64,000 bases of DNA from Cognatishimia sp. SS12 (GTDB lineage Bacteria; Pseudomonadota; Alphaproteobacteria; Rhodobacterales; Rhodobacteraceae): contig NZ_JAQNCZ010000003.1 of NCBI RefSeq assembly GCF_028369055.1, forward strand, positions 62,001 to 126,000. Reading direction: 5' to 3'. Shown one piece after another: positions 27,616 to 37,218 of this stretch. Below the pieces are notes generated by a model. The model saw only the letters and a list, made by a program, of their open reading frames with translations, was not told the DNA's origin and did no database searches. The position numbers and the translations under genes were made by a program. How positions within the stretch are numbered: position 1 is the first letter of the stretch; each line of letters begins with the position of its first letter.

Positions 27616-28455
27616 ATGCAAGTGTGCCGCACGGTTTCAGATTGCCGCAACACCGTCCGAGCCTTTCGCCGCGCAGGGGAAACGGTGGCACTTGTGCCGA
27701 CCATGGGGTTTTTGCACGACGGCCATTTGGCCCTGGTCGCCGCGGCCAAAGCGCGCGCGGATCGCGTGGTTGCCACTATTTTCGTGAACCCCACCCAGTT
27801 CGGCGAGGCGGCAGATCTGGACAGCTACCCCCGGGATGAGGCGCGCGATTTGCGCATGCTCGAAGCGGCGGGGGTGGATCTGGTGCTGATCCCCGAGGTC
27901 GAAGAGGTTTACCCCAAGGGCGACGAAACCATCGTCGAAACCACACGCATGGCCAATATCCTGCATGGCGAGGTGCGCCCCGGTCACTTTCGCGGCGTGA
28001 CCTCGGTTGTCGCGCGGCTCTTTAACTTCGTGCAGCCCGATTTCGCCGCCTTTGGCGAAAAGGATTACCAGCAGCTGCAAATCATCAAACGCATGACCCG
28101 CGACCTGGGTTTCCCGATTGATATCATCAGCGTTCCGATCGTCCGCGAGGCCGATGGGCTTGCGATGTCTTCGCGCAACGTCCGCCTGACGCCCGAGGAT
28201 CGCGCCGCCGCGCTGGTCCTGAGCCGGGCGCTGGATGCCGCAGAGGCGATACCAGAAAAGACCACCCAGTCGCTGTATGACACCATCGCCGACATGATAG
28301 GCCAAGAACATCGCGCCACGCTGCGTGGTCTTGACATTGTTGCGGCAGAAACGCTGGATGACATCAGCGGCCCTCTCATCGCCCCCGCTGCCATTATGAT
28401 GTCAGTGGAATTTGGCGGCGTCCTTCTGCTTGATCAAAGGGTAATCCAACCATGA
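27616..28455 (+). CDS. panC: Pantothenate synthetase
   Basis: PanC condenses pantoate with beta-alanine using ATP, the last step of pantothenate synthesis. The protein is 279 residues from ATG 27616, which has a GAGGG site 7 nt upstream; an earlier ATG would add 11 residues. It shows the HIGH-like motif [44 protein letters not shown], and the KMSKS-like [10 protein letters not shown]. It is the first gene of panC-panB and overlaps panB by 4 nt. Confidence 0.97.
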   Translation: MQVCRTVSDCRNTVRAFRRAGETVALVPTMGFLHDGHLALVAAAKARADRVVATIFVNPTQFGEAADLDSYPRDEARDLRMLEAAGVDLVLIPEVEEVYPKGDETIVETTRMANILHGEVRPGHFRGVTSVVARLFNFVQPDFAAFGEKDYQQLQIIKRMTRDLGFPIDIISVPIVREADGLAMSSRNVRLTPEDRAAALVLSRALDAAEAIPEKTTQSLYDTIADMIGQEHRATLRGLDIVAAETLDDISGPLIAPAAIMMSVEFGGVLLLDQRVIQP

Positions 28456-29261
28456 GCAAACAAACTCCGATCCGCCGCACCACGGTGCCACAAATCGCCG
28501 CGCGCAAGGGCGGCGAGCCGATCGTCTCTTTGACCAGCTATCATGCGCATACGGCCGCCATCGTCGACAACTACGCAGATTTCATCCTCGTCGGCGACAG
28601 CCTTGGCATGGTGATGCATGGCATGGAAAGCACCGTGGGCGTGCCGCTTGATCTGATGATCATGCACGGCAAAGCCGTTGTGCGCGGTACAAAAAAGGCG
28701 CTGATTGTGGTCGACATGCCTTTTGGCTCCTATGAAGAAAGCCCATCGGTCGCTTTTCGCAATGCGGCCAAGATCATGAAGGAAACCGGCTGCGGCGCGG
28801 TCAAACTCGAAGGCGGCAAGCGGATGGCAGAGACCATCCATTTCCTGGTGGAACGCGGCATCCCTGTCATGGCCCACATCGGCCTGACCCCTCAATCAAG
28901 CCACGTCATGGGCGGTTTTAAAACCCAGGGCCGGGACGAGGCAGGCTGGGACGCCATCATCGAGGATGCCAAAGCTGTTGCAGAGGCCGGGGCCTTTTCC
29001 GTCGTCGTCGAAGGTGTGGTGGAGCCTCTGGCTGCCAAAATCACCAAATCCTGCCCGATTCCAACCATCGGCATCGGCGCGTCGGCGGATTGCGATGGCC
29101 AAATCCTCGTGCTTGAAGATATGCTGGGCCTCAATGAATGGACACCAAAGTTCGTCAAGGTTTATGGCGATCTTGGTCCGGCGATTGAACGCGCTGTGGC
29201 GGCTTATGCCGACGATGTCAAATCCCGCGCCTTCCCATCAGAAGACGAAGTTTACCGATAA
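28452..29261 (+). CDS. panB: 3-methyl-2-oxobutanoate hydroxymethyltransferase (ketopantoate hydroxymethyltransferase)
   Basis: PanB transfers a hydroxymethyl group from methylene-tetrahydrofolate to alpha-ketoisovalerate, giving ketopantoate. The 269-residue TIM-barrel protein has the family motifs [22 protein letters not shown] (metal-binding Asp), [15 protein letters not shown], the catalytic Glu region AFSVVVEGV, and [15 protein letters not shown]. The length is normal. Its start overlaps the panC stop by 4 nt, so both pantothenate enzymes come from one message. ketopantoate reductase (panE) is not in the window. Confidence 0.97.
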   Translation: MSKQTPIRRTTVPQIAARKGGEPIVSLTSYHAHTAAIVDNYADFILVGDSLGMVMHGMESTVGVPLDLMIMHGKAVVRGTKKALIVVDMPFGSYEESPSVAFRNAAKIMKETGCGAVKLEGGKRMAETIHFLVERGIPVMAHIGLTPQSSHVMGGFKTQGRDEAGWDAIIEDAKAVAEAGAFSVVVEGVVEPLAAKITKSCPIPTIGIGASADCDGQILVLEDMLGLNEWTPKFVKVYGDLGPAIERAVAAYADDVKSRAFPSEDEVYR

Positions 29262-29291
29262 CGCGCACAGCCGCTCAGCGACAGGTGGCAC

Positions 29292-30203
29292 ATGGATCTG
29301 CAAAGTATCCTCAATGATATCGCGGCAGAAATGGCCGCGGCCCCCGATCGTGGCAAGGTCGCGGATTACATTCCCGAGCTTGCCTCTGTGGATGCAAAAC
29401 GTTTCGGCATCGCCGTTGCCTTGCCCGATGGGCGCTGCATGACCGCCGGGGATGCCGAGGTAGCGTTTTCGATCCAGTCTGTCTCAAAGGTCTTCACTTT
29501 GGCGCTGGCGTTGGGGCGGCTGGGTGATCAACTCTGGGCGCGCGTGGGGCGTGAACCCTCGGGCTTGCCCTTTAATTCTATCCTGCAGCTTGAGCAGGAA
29601 AACGGCATCCCGAGAAACCCCTTTATCAATGCCGGAGCACTGGCGGTGACGGATGCGATCCTTGCGGGCCATCAGCCCAAGGAACTGCTTGGTGAGCTGT
29701 TGCGCTTTGTGCAGACCTCAGCAGAAGATGCCGATATCCACATCAATGAGGCGGTCGCCCAGTCGGAAACAGAACATGGAGATCGCAACATGGCGCTGGC
29801 GCATTTCATGGCGGCGCATGGCAATCTTTCCAATCGGCCAGAATTGACCTGCGGCACCTATTTTCATCAGTGCGCCATCGAGATGACCTGTCGCCAACTG
29901 GCGATGGCTGGGCGGTTTCTGGCCGGGGGGCACGGCGCGCCGCACATGATCTCGCCGCAGCGGGTTCGGCGGATCAATGCGCTTATGCTGACCTGTGGGC
30001 ATTACGATGCGTCGGGCGATTTTGCCTACCGTGTCGGCCTGCCCGGCAAAAGCGGTGTCGGCGGCGGCATTCTGGTGATCGCGCCGGGGCGGGCCTCGAT
30101 CGCGGTCTGGTCGCCCGGGCTTAACCGCCACGGAAATTCCCAGCTCGGCACGCTGGCGGTCGAACGGTTGGCACAGGCCACCGGCTGGTCGATTTTTGGC
30201 TAG
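29292..30203 (+). CDS. glsA: Glutaminase (serine-dependent beta-lactamase fold)
   Basis: GlsA hydrolyses glutamine to glutamate and ammonia in the cytoplasm. The 303-residue protein has the SxxK-type catalytic motif in [11 protein letters not shown], plus the family landmarks [38 protein letters not shown] and [12 protein letters not shown], whose Gly-Lys-Ser-Gly-Val segment is the KTG-like element. The length fits the family. It begins 30 nt after panB and may be cotranscribed, although I know of no pathway link. It is convergent with the SH3 gene at 30210. Confidence 0.96.
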   Translation: MDLQSILNDIAAEMAAAPDRGKVADYIPELASVDAKRFGIAVALPDGRCMTAGDAEVAFSIQSVSKVFTLALALGRLGDQLWARVGREPSGLPFNSILQLEQENGIPRNPFINAGALAVTDAILAGHQPKELLGELLRFVQTSAEDADIHINEAVAQSETEHGDRNMALAHFMAAHGNLSNRPELTCGTYFHQCAIEMTCRQLAMAGRFLAGGHGAPHMISPQRVRRINALMLTCGHYDASGDFAYRVGLPGKSGVGGGILVIAPGRASIAVWSPGLNRHGNSQLGTLAVERLAQATGWSIFG

Positions 30204-30209
30204 CCCCGC

Positions 30210-30743
30210 TTAGTCGCGCAGCTCATCCGCACCGACACCCCAAATGTCGCTCTTGCGGGCCCAGCCCTTGTAGCCGCCCGCCGCAATGCGGCACCACTCT
30301 GGCAGGCATTTATCAAGATTGGCCACCACGCCCAGCTCCAGCTGGGCGGCAATTGGTGTGTCGGCCTCGGGCCGGACGTTCAAGGGCAGCATGTCGGAAT
30401 CAACGATGACGGTGCGGTTGCCCGACAGCAGCGTGTAATGCACCCAGCCCCCGGCGCCGTCGCGGTCTTGCACGCGGCGCCAATGCCCATGTTCTGCTGT
30501 GACCACAAGTGGCATGTCGCGGCGGGTGAATATCCAGTCGATGCGGTGCGTCAGCGACGGACCGCGGCGCACATTGGCCTTGCTGGCTTTCAGGCTGACA
30601 AAACGCGGCAACGGCAGGTTGGTCACGGGGCCACGCCGCACCTCTGCATGGGCCGCGCCAACAAGGCACAGGACAACAAGAAAACTACATAGGAATTTGC
30701 CAGCGGCCTTCCGCCAACTTACTGATCCAGCCCGCCTGACCAT
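30210..30743 (-). CDS. Exported bacterial SH3-domain protein
   Basis: The 177-residue protein has a signal peptide (about 15-33, ending VGAAHA) and two SH3-like repeats. The first is marked by KASKANVRRGPSLTHRIDWIFTRRDMPL and GHWRRVQDRDGAGGWVHYTLLSG, the second by LPLNVRPEADTPIAAQLELGVVANLDKC and GGYKGWARKSDIWGV. Such proteins act in the periplasm and often bind peptidoglycan or partner proteins. Two cysteines (KCLPEWC) could form a disulfide. The start is uncertain; a later GTG is possible. It is convergent with glsA and divergent from the dehydrogenase at 30856. Confidence 0.85.
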   Translation of the reverse strand: MVRRAGSVSWRKAAGKFLCSFLVVLCLVGAAHAEVRRGPVTNLPLPRFVSLKASKANVRRGPSLTHRIDWIFTRRDMPLVVTAEHGHWRRVQDRDGAGGWVHYTLLSGNRTVIVDSDMLPLNVRPEADTPIAAQLELGVVANLDKCLPEWCRIAAGGYKGWARKSDIWGVGADELRD

Positions 30744-30855
30744 CGCCCGAAACTTTCGCCTGCTAATAAAATTGCGCGGGGGTTCTTGTGCCCCGTCATT
30801 CTGTGAGGCACTGTGCCATCAAGAACCGGGTTTTGAAAGAACGGGGAGCCATAAT

Positions 30856-31842
30856 ATGCCAAAGCAACGTCTGAGTGTTGTTGTAACGCGACGGTTGCCA
30901 GAAGCGGTAGAAACCAGGCTATCCGAACTCTTTGACGTTGAGCTGCGCCCAGACAACGCGCCGATGCCGCAAGAGGCGCTGCATGCCGCATTGGCCAATG
31001 CTGATGTGCTGGTCACAACCTTGAATGACAACATTGATTCCGATGTTCTGCAGCACGCTGGACCGCGTCTCAAACTTATCGCCAATTACGGCGCTGGCGT
31101 GGATCATATCGATGTTGAGGCGGCGCGCGCCAAGGGCATTGCTGTGACCAACACGCCCGGTGTGATGACCGAAGACACCGCCGATATGGCCATGGCACTG
31201 ATTCTGGCTGTGACTCGCCGCATTCCCGAAGGGCTTGCTCAGATGGAAAAGGGCAAATGGGAGGGCTGGTCGCCCAACGCCATGCTGGGCGGGCGCATTG
31301 GCGGCCGTCGCTTGGGCATTCTGGGCATGGGCCGCATTGGGCAGGCGGTGGCGCGCCGGGCCAAGGCCTTTGGCATGCAGGTGCATTATCACAACCGCCG
31401 TCGCCTGCACCCAGAGATCGAAGAACGCTATGAAGCCACCTATTGGCAGAGCCTGGATCAGATGATGGCGCGGATGGATGTGCTGTCGATCAACTGCCCG
31501 CATACGCCATCGACCTTTCATCTGGTGAACGCGCGCCGGCTTGCGCTGATGAAACCAAGCGCCGTGGTGATCAACACCTCGCGCGGCGAAGTGATCGACG
31601 AAACGGCGTTGGTGCAGGCCCTGCAATCAGGTGCCATCAACGGTGCGGGACTTGACGTCTATGAGGGCGGCGAAGAGGTCGGTGCCGCGTTGCGCACGCT
31701 TGGGAATGTGGTGCTTCTGCCCCATATGGGATCTGCGACCATCGAAGGCCGGATCGAAATGGGCGAAAAGGTCATGCTGAATATCAAGACCTTCGAAGAT
31801 GGCCTGAGCCCGCCGGATCTGGTGCTGCCGGATATGATCTAA
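30856..31842 (+). CDS. D-2-hydroxyacid dehydrogenase (glyoxylate/hydroxypyruvate reductase type)
   Basis: The 328-residue protein belongs to the D-isomer-specific 2-hydroxyacid dehydrogenases. Visible are the substrate-loop segment NYGAGVDHIDVEAARAKG, the NAD(P)-binding GILGMGRIGQAV, and the catalytic Arg (NTSRGEVID), Glu (LDVYEGGEEV) and His (LPHMGSAT). Closest in feel are hydroxypyruvate or glyoxylate reductases (GyaR/GhrB), which serve serine-cycle or photorespiration-like routes; the true substrate is not fixed. I use ATG 30856, with a GGGGAG site upstream, because the longer frame adds unrelated residues overlapping the SH3 gene. Its stop overlaps the convergent MFS gene by 4 nt. Confidence 0.92.
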   Translation: MPKQRLSVVVTRRLPEAVETRLSELFDVELRPDNAPMPQEALHAALANADVLVTTLNDNIDSDVLQHAGPRLKLIANYGAGVDHIDVEAARAKGIAVTNTPGVMTEDTADMAMALILAVTRRIPEGLAQMEKGKWEGWSPNAMLGGRIGGRRLGILGMGRIGQAVARRAKAFGMQVHYHNRRRLHPEIEERYEATYWQSLDQMMARMDVLSINCPHTPSTFHLVNARRLALMKPSAVVINTSRGEVIDETALVQALQSGAINGAGLDVYEGGEEVGAALRTLGNVVLLPHMGSATIEGRIEMGEKVMLNIKTFEDGLSPPDLVLPDMI

Positions 31843-33074
31843 GCGGCCGAGGCCACCGCCAAGCGGCGGCGCTTGAGCGTCATATAGATACTGCCCATGA
31901 CAATCAGGTTGATCAGCCCTGCGATCGCCGCATTGGTGTAGGTCCAGTAATACGCCCCTGTCAGGTCAAACAGCAGCCCCCCCTGCCAGCCCCCCAGCGC
32001 ATGCCCCATCCAGGCAAAGGCCAATACGAACCCCGTGGCCGAGGCCCGCCGCGCCGCAGGCGTCAGCATGCGCACCGTGACCAGAACCCCTGTCATGACA
32101 CCGCCGTAGCCAAAGCCATAGATCGGCGCATAGATCCAAAACGCCGTCATGCTGCCAAGCATGACAAACCCCAGCATAAAGACCGTCTGCCAGGCTGTGG
32201 CCGCCATCCAGGCCCGAATGGGTCCGATGATGTCAGAAAGCTTGCCAAAAAATACGCGTCCGAAAATTGCGGCCACTAGCATGATCAGCAGCGGCCCGCC
32301 CGCTTCGGCGGTGGCCCCGGTCACGCCCTGCACCAACGGCACCAGATGCATCAGCGGCACCGCCATGCCGGTGCAGCAGCCCAGAACCGCCAACGACAAC
32401 GCAGGCAGCACGATCCGCGGTGAGAGCAGCGGCGCATCCTCCGACCCCATTGCCGGGCCACCAGCGGCCACAGGCGGCGCGCGCAAAAGCATGGCGAGCG
32501 GCACCAACGTCAGCGCCGAAAATAGCCCCAGCAGCCCAAAGGCAGACTGCCAGCCGTAGGCTTCGATCAAATGGCCGGACACAAAGGGCACCATCCCCTG
32601 CCCCAGCCCCTGCCCGGCTGAGGCGACTCCAATCGCCAGCCCGGCCCCGGTGCGGAACCAGCCGCCGACAAGCGCAATGACCGGCGCGAAGAGCGCGCCC
32701 CCGCCAATGGCACCGCCCAGAAAGAACAACAGGTAAAACTGCCACAGCGCCGTGGCCTGCGCCGCCAACAGTAAAACGGCCGAGAGCGTCACCGCACCAA
32801 TCAGGCAGATGATGCGTGTCGCAATACGATCCGCCAGAAAACCCATCACAATGCCGCCCAGTGCGATTCCAATCAGGCCCAGCGAATTGATCGCCGCCAC
32901 ATCCGCGCGTTCCCATTCAAAGTAATTTTCAAGCGGCACCAGGAAACTGGACAGCCCATTGACCAAAGTGCCCATCGCAATGCCAAGCAGCAGCGCAGCG
33001 GCGCTGACAATCACCCAGCGATAGCGCGGTTCAGTGACCTGCTCCGGTGTTTGGCGCATTGGTTGAACGCTCAT
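31839..33074 (-). CDS. MFS transporter
   Basis: The 411-residue inner-membrane protein has twelve predicted helices and the MFS loop motif GFLADRIATRI (about residues 72-82) with its second-half copy GKLSDIIGPIRAW. The pattern resembles oxalate/formate or monocarboxylate-type MFS proteins (SLGLIGIALGGIVMG, GGWFRTGAGLAIGVASAG), but the substrate is unknown. I use the ATG at 33074, which has a GGAGGGG site 5 nt upstream; the longer frame adds a basic, non-membrane lead. It overlaps the convergent dehydrogenase by 4 nt. It lies downstream of rpe but is separated from it by a terminator. Confidence 0.9.
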   Translation of the reverse strand: MSVQPMRQTPEQVTEPRYRWVIVSAAALLLGIAMGTLVNGLSSFLVPLENYFEWERADVAAINSLGLIGIALGGIVMGFLADRIATRIICLIGAVTLSAVLLLAAQATALWQFYLLFFLGGAIGGGALFAPVIALVGGWFRTGAGLAIGVASAGQGLGQGMVPFVSGHLIEAYGWQSAFGLLGLFSALTLVPLAMLLRAPPVAAGGPAMGSEDAPLLSPRIVLPALSLAVLGCCTGMAVPLMHLVPLVQGVTGATAEAGGPLLIMLVAAIFGRVFFGKLSDIIGPIRAWMAATAWQTVFMLGFVMLGSMTAFWIYAPIYGFGYGGVMTGVLVTVRMLTPAARRASATGFVLAFAWMGHALGGWQGGLLFDLTGAYYWTYTNAAIAGLINLIVMGSIYMTLKRRRLAVASAA

Positions 33075-33157
33075 GCTGTCCCCTCCTGCTTTTGCGCTGG
33101 CATCATGCGCGCGGCAAAGACCGCAGCATAGCGTATTTCGCCGGAAAATGCGACGAA

Positions 33158-33191
33158 ATGCAAAACGCCAGCCTTGATGAAGGCTGGCGTT
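33158..33191 (-). terminator. Rho-independent terminator after rpe
   Basis: A perfect 12-bp stem (AACGCCAGCCTT) with a 4-nt loop runs, on the minus strand, into GTTTTGCATTTC. It lies 24 nt after the rpe stop codon and before the MFS gene. Confidence 0.85.
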
Positions 33192-33214
33192 CAAAGCGGG
33201 GTAAGGCGCGTGAT

Positions 33215-33895
33215 TTACCCGATAGAATTGCGGATCGCGCGTATGTTGTCACCATAGGGGGCCGGATTGCTGACCGAGCCGCCTTTGAACACCGCCGAGC
33301 CTGCCACCAGAACATCCGCACCGGCAGCGGCCATCAAGGGGGCGGTTTCCGGGGTAATACCACCGTCAATCTCAATATGGATCGGACGATCGCCAATCAT
33401 GGCGCGCAGTTTCTTGACCTTGTCGATCTGGCTGTGAATGAATTTCTGCCCACCGAAGCCCGGGTTCACTGTCATCACACAGATGAGGTCCACCATATCC
33501 AGCAGGTATTCGATATCTTCGACGCCGGTGCCCGGATTCAGCGCCAGCCCGGCCTTGCAGCCGGCTGCGCGAATGGCTTGCAGCGTGCGGTGAATATGCG
33601 GTCCAGCCTCAAGGTGGGCGGTCAGCACATCAGCCCCTGCATCGGCAAAGGCCTGAATATAGGGATCGACCGGCGCGATCATCAGGTGCACATCCATCAC
33701 CGTATTGATGTGCTTGCGGATCGCCGCGCAAAGCGGCGGGCCAAAAGTCAGATTCGGCACGAAATGCCCATCCATCACATCCACATGGATCCAATCTGCT
33801 CCCTGCGCTTCGACGGCCTCAATTTCGGCACCAAAGTTGGCGAAGTCAGCAGACAGGATGGACGGGGCAATTTTCAGGCTGCGGTCAAAGCTCAC
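33215..33895 (-). CDS. rpe: Ribulose-phosphate 3-epimerase
   Basis: Rpe interconverts ribulose 5-phosphate and xylulose 5-phosphate in the pentose phosphate pathway. The 226-residue TIM-barrel enzyme has KIAPSILSADFANFG, the metal- and base-bearing WIHVDVMDGHFVPNLTFGP, the His in DVHLMI, VNPGFGGQKFI and the EIDGGI segment. I start it at GTG 33895, which has a GAGGAG site 6 nt upstream and gives the family N-terminus; a longer reading adds 28 basic residues. It is a single-gene unit with its own terminator. Confidence 0.96.
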   Translation of the reverse strand: MSFDRSLKIAPSILSADFANFGAEIEAVEAQGADWIHVDVMDGHFVPNLTFGPPLCAAIRKHINTVMDVHLMIAPVDPYIQAFADAGADVLTAHLEAGPHIHRTLQAIRAAGCKAGLALNPGTGVEDIEYLLDMVDLICVMTVNPGFGGQKFIHSQIDKVKKLRAMIGDRPIHIEIDGGITPETAPLMAAAGADVLVAGSAVFKGGSVSNPAPYGDNIRAIRNSIG

Positions 33896-34162
33896 GGTGG
33901 TCTCCTCAGGGCGTTGATTCGTTGCCGCAAAATGCGCTGAACGCCGCTGAAGTGCAACGCACAGCCCCCTCATGCCCATGAAATAAACAAGATCGGCGGT
34001 TTCAAGCGTGTTTGCGACAAATCAGGGCACAATTAATTTCCATTGTTACAATTTCGTTCCAAGCTTGGATCAGACTGAGACTGCCCGCCGCTGCAGGTCC
34101 AGATCACAGGCATGAGTGGCAAGATTTGGTCGCAAGATTGCAGGACCAGAAAGGAATTTTGC

Positions 34163-34762
34163 ATGAATATACTTTTCGATCCCCTCGGAGCCACACTGGC
34201 AGGGTGGAAATTCTGGGGCAAATCCATCGAAACGCAGCTTCGGGTCAGCCGGATTTTCAGTCAGGCGCTGGTGCCTTCACTGTCAATGCCGATCGCGGTA
34301 GCGCCGCCATCCCCTGTCCGCCCGCCACGAGCAAAACGCGCCAAGGCGACCCCGAGCAAGGCGACTCCGAAAAAACGCAGCGCACGCGCATCAGCGGTGC
34401 CAAAGCCCGCGGCCAAGCCAGCTGCGAAACCTGCGGCGAAAGGCTCCGCAAAAACAACGACAGCATCCAAGCCCGCTGCAGCGGCCACACCGGCCCCGGT
34501 GTCAAAGGCCAAGCCAGCCCCGGTGACAAAGCCGAAAACAGAACCCGCCGCGCAGGCCCCCAAGCCCAAAGCCCCCGTGGTGGCAAAAGCCGCGCAGCCG
34601 ACCCCAAAAGCAGAGATCACGCCACCCAAGAAAGCCAGCCCTGCAACAGCGACAACAGGCGGGCCATCAAAACCGGTCGCGCCCAAAGCCTCTGCGCCGG
34701 CCGGCAAGAAAACACGCGCGCCCTCCACGCCGCCCCCAATGCCCGAGAAGAAGCAGGGCTAA
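34163..34762 (+). CDS. Lys/Pro/Ala-rich protein with histone H1-like tail
   Basis: The 199-residue product has a short ordered-looking lead (about 1-45, with AGWKFWGKSIETQ and a possible amphipathic helix) followed by a long low-complexity tail made almost only of Ala, Pro, Lys, Thr and Ser, with repeats such as KPAAKPAAKPAAK. The tail resembles histone H1-like bacterial proteins (AlgP-type), which bind nucleic acid, or a disordered linker. I cannot name the lead domain. The start at 34163 has an AAGGA site 7 nt upstream; a longer frame begins at 34112. It is a stand-alone gene divergent from rpe, and codons in the tail are GC-rich like the neighbours. Confidence 0.65.
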   Translation: MNILFDPLGATLAGWKFWGKSIETQLRVSRIFSQALVPSLSMPIAVAPPSPVRPPRAKRAKATPSKATPKKRSARASAVPKPAAKPAAKPAAKGSAKTTTASKPAAAATPAPVSKAKPAPVTKPKTEPAAQAPKPKAPVVAKAAQPTPKAEITPPKKASPATATTGGPSKPVAPKASAPAGKKTRAPSTPPPMPEKKQG

Positions 34763-34870
34763 GCCTTGCACCATACGCAAGGCGGGCATTCCAAAGCGTC
34801 TGTAGTGCCGCCCGGTTGGCTTTGCTATCCATATCTCAGGGAGACATGATAGCATCAACGGAGCCGACCG

Positions 34871-35095
34871 ATGACACAAGTAACGCTAAATGCCCGCCCA
34901 GAATTTTCTTTCCTGCGCAGCCTGACCAATGTTTTCGCCGCTATCGGTGATTTTCTGGTTCAACTGAGCGAAGCCAGCAACCGCGCCAAGCAGGTTCAAT
35001 ATCTGAACAGCCTGACCGACGAAGATCTGGCAAAACGTGGCCTGACCCGTGAAGACATTGTCCGCCACGTCTTTTCCGACAAATTGGGCATCTGA
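34871..35095 (+). CDS. DUF1127 small protein
   Basis: The 74-residue protein ends with the DUF1127 pattern: VQYLNSLTDEDLAKRGLTREDIVRHVF, where a Leu-x-x-Leu/Met-Asp/Thr-Asp-x-x-Leu helix leads to Gly-Leu-x-Arg-x-Asp-Ile. Small DUF1127 proteins of alphaproteobacteria are linked to RNA and phosphate homeostasis or sRNA regulation in a few studied cases; here no role is assigned. It is 108 nt downstream of the Lys/Pro/Ala-rich gene and followed by a strong terminator. Confidence 0.9.
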   Translation: MTQVTLNARPEFSFLRSLTNVFAAIGDFLVQLSEASNRAKQVQYLNSLTDEDLAKRGLTREDIVRHVFSDKLGI

Positions 35096-35135
35096 TCCCA
35101 AGATCAGCTAGACCGGCACAAAACCTGTGGCGGTA

Positions 35136-35168
35136 AAAAAACAGGGCGCTCTGCAGCGCCCTTTTTTT
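35136..35168. terminator. Bidirectional terminator between the DUF1127 gene and ilvD
   Basis: An 8-bp stem (AGGGCGCT) with a CTGC loop is flanked by seven A on the left and seven T on the right. It can therefore end transcription from the DUF1127 gene (plus) and from ilvD (minus), which converge here. Confidence 0.9.
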
Positions 35169-35202
35169 GTTTTTGAAAGAATTGGGTGAGGACGCCGAGG
35201 CG

Positions 35203-37053
35203 TCACTCATCCTCCTCCACCATACGCACCGCCCCAAGCGAGGCGTTGGCGACATGGGCGGCATAGGCTTTCAGGGCCTTTGACACCGCGCGGGGGCGAC
35301 CGATGGCTTTCCACGCTTTCTTGTCAGCCTGCGGATGGTTTGCGCGGCGCCGCGCGATCTCTTCGTCGCTGACCATAAGGTTGATCGAGCGGTTGGGGAT
35401 GGAAATGGTGATTTTGTCGCCATCTTCCACCAGCGCGATCAGCCCCTTTTCCGCCGCTTCCGGGGAAACGTGCCCGATGGACAGACCTGCCGAACCACCA
35501 GAGAAACGACCGTCCGTCACCAGCGCGCAGGTTTTGTCGAGCCCTTTGGATTTCAGATAGGCCGTTGGATAGAGCATTTCTTGCATACCCGGGCCACCTT
35601 TGGGGCCTTCATAGCGCACGATCACAACCGAATGTTCTTTGACCTCGCCGCGCAGAATGCCGTTCATCGCATCGTCTTGCGATTCAAAGACTTTCGCGGT
35701 GCCTTCGAATTCATACATATCCTTGATCACGCCCGCGGTTTTCACGATGCAGCCCTGTTCTGCCAAGTTACCAAACAGAACGCAAAGCCCGCCTTCTTGC
35801 GAATAGGCGTGGGCGAAATCACGCACGCAGCCGTCTTCGGTGTCCAGATCCAGTTCGGTGTACATGCGGCTTTGGCTGAACGCCTTCGTGGTGCGCACCC
35901 CGCCCGGGGCGGCGATGTAAAGATCATGGGCTTCGTTGCCAGCGCTTGCGCGTCGCACATCCCATTTGTCGATGAACTCACCCACCGTCCGTTCATGGAC
36001 GGTGGCGCAATCGCGGTGAATGCGGCCTTCGCGGTCCAATTCCCCCAGGATGCGGGCGATGCCGCCAGCGCGGTGCACGTCTTCCATGTGATATTTCGGC
36101 GTCGATGGGGCCACTTTGCACAGGTGGGGAATTTCACGGCTGAGGCGATCCATATCCGCCATGGTGAAATCAACATGCCCCTCGTGGGCAATGGCCAAAA
36201 GGTGCAGCACGGTATTGGTCGAGCCGCCCATCGCGATGTCCAGCATCATCGCGTTTTCAAACGCTTTGAAGTTGGCAATGCCACGCGGCAGCGCGGTTTC
36301 ATCTTCCTGTTTGTACCAGCGTTCGCAAAGCTCAACGATTTTGTGGCCCGCTTCTTTGAACAGCGCCTCGCGTTTGGAATGTGTCGCCAACAGAGAGCCG
36401 TTACCCGGCAGCGCCAGACCCAGCGCTTCGGCCAGACAGTTCATCGAGTTGGCGGTGAACATCCCCGAGCAAGAGCCGCAGGTTGGGCAGGCAGAGCGCT
36501 CAAGTTTCGCCACTTCCTCTTCGGTGCGCTTTTCGTCGGTCGCGCCAACGATCGCGGTCACAAGGTCCGCCTTGGTTTCGCCATCTGACAGGATGACTTT
36601 GCCCGCTTCCATCGGGCCGCCGGACACAAAGATCGCCGGGATGTTCAGCCGCATGGCCGCCATCAGCATGCCGGGGGTGATCTTGTCGCAGTTGGAAATA
36701 CAGACCAGCGCGTCAACGCAATGCGCATTGGCCATATATTCGACGCTGTCGGCAATCACCTCGCGCGAGGGCAGCGAATAAAGCATACCGTCGTGCCCCA
36801 TGGCGATGCCGTCATCCACCGCAATGGTGTTCATTTCTTTGGCGACGCCGCCCGCTTTTTCAATCTCGCGTGCAACCAGCTGGCCCATGTCTTTCAGATG
36901 GACGTGACCGGGCACAAATTCGGTAAAGGAGTTGACCACCGCAATGATCGGCTTGCCAAAGTCGTCATCGCCCATGCCCGTTGCGCGCCACAGGGCGCGG
37001 GCTGCCGCCATGCGGCGACCAAATGTGGATGTCTTGGAACGAAGATCAGGCAT
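35203..37053 (-). CDS. ilvD: Dihydroxy-acid dehydratase
   Basis: IlvD dehydrates dihydroxyisovalerate and dihydroxymethylvalerate in valine, leucine and isoleucine synthesis. The 616-residue protein starts [21 protein letters not shown] (ATG 37053), typical of the long IlvD form. It carries the iron-sulfur ligands in [11 protein letters not shown] and [19 protein letters not shown], and [21 protein letters not shown] near the C-terminus. The upstream frame adds unlike residues. Its closest paralogue in the cell, edd, lies about 800 bp upstream on the same strand with eda between. The product ketoisovalerate also feeds PanB (28.4 kb). Confidence 0.97.
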   Translation of the reverse strand: MPDLRSKTSTFGRRMAAARALWRATGMGDDDFGKPIIAVVNSFTEFVPGHVHLKDMGQLVAREIEKAGGVAKEMNTIAVDDGIAMGHDGMLYSLPSREVIADSVEYMANAHCVDALVCISNCDKITPGMLMAAMRLNIPAIFVSGGPMEAGKVILSDGETKADLVTAIVGATDEKRTEEEVAKLERSACPTCGSCSGMFTANSMNCLAEALGLALPGNGSLLATHSKREALFKEAGHKIVELCERWYKQEDETALPRGIANFKAFENAMMLDIAMGGSTNTVLHLLAIAHEGHVDFTMADMDRLSREIPHLCKVAPSTPKYHMEDVHRAGGIARILGELDREGRIHRDCATVHERTVGEFIDKWDVRRASAGNEAHDLYIAAPGGVRTTKAFSQSRMYTELDLDTEDGCVRDFAHAYSQEGGLCVLFGNLAEQGCIVKTAGVIKDMYEFEGTAKVFESQDDAMNGILRGEVKEHSVVIVRYEGPKGGPGMQEMLYPTAYLKSKGLDKTCALVTDGRFSGGSAGLSIGHVSPEAAEKGLIALVEDGDKITISIPNRSINLMVSDEEIARRRANHPQADKKAWKAIGRPRAVSKALKAYAAHVANASLGAVRMVEEDE

Positions 37054-37218
37054 GGTAAGACCCCTGTAGTGAATGGCGCGTTGCTGTGGCCCTTCCGGTG
37101 CCACCTGTGACGATGATTTGCAAGCGATATGGGACAGATTCTTGCGAATTGAAGGGGTTTTTCGCAAGAGAGTTGATCCGCGCGCGGTTTCGTGCCGGAT
37201 CTACCAATCATGACAGCC

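Noticed and set aside
35335-36588. 417-codon open frame on the plus strand
   Set aside because: It is antisense to ilvD and has no recognisable domain or ribosome site.
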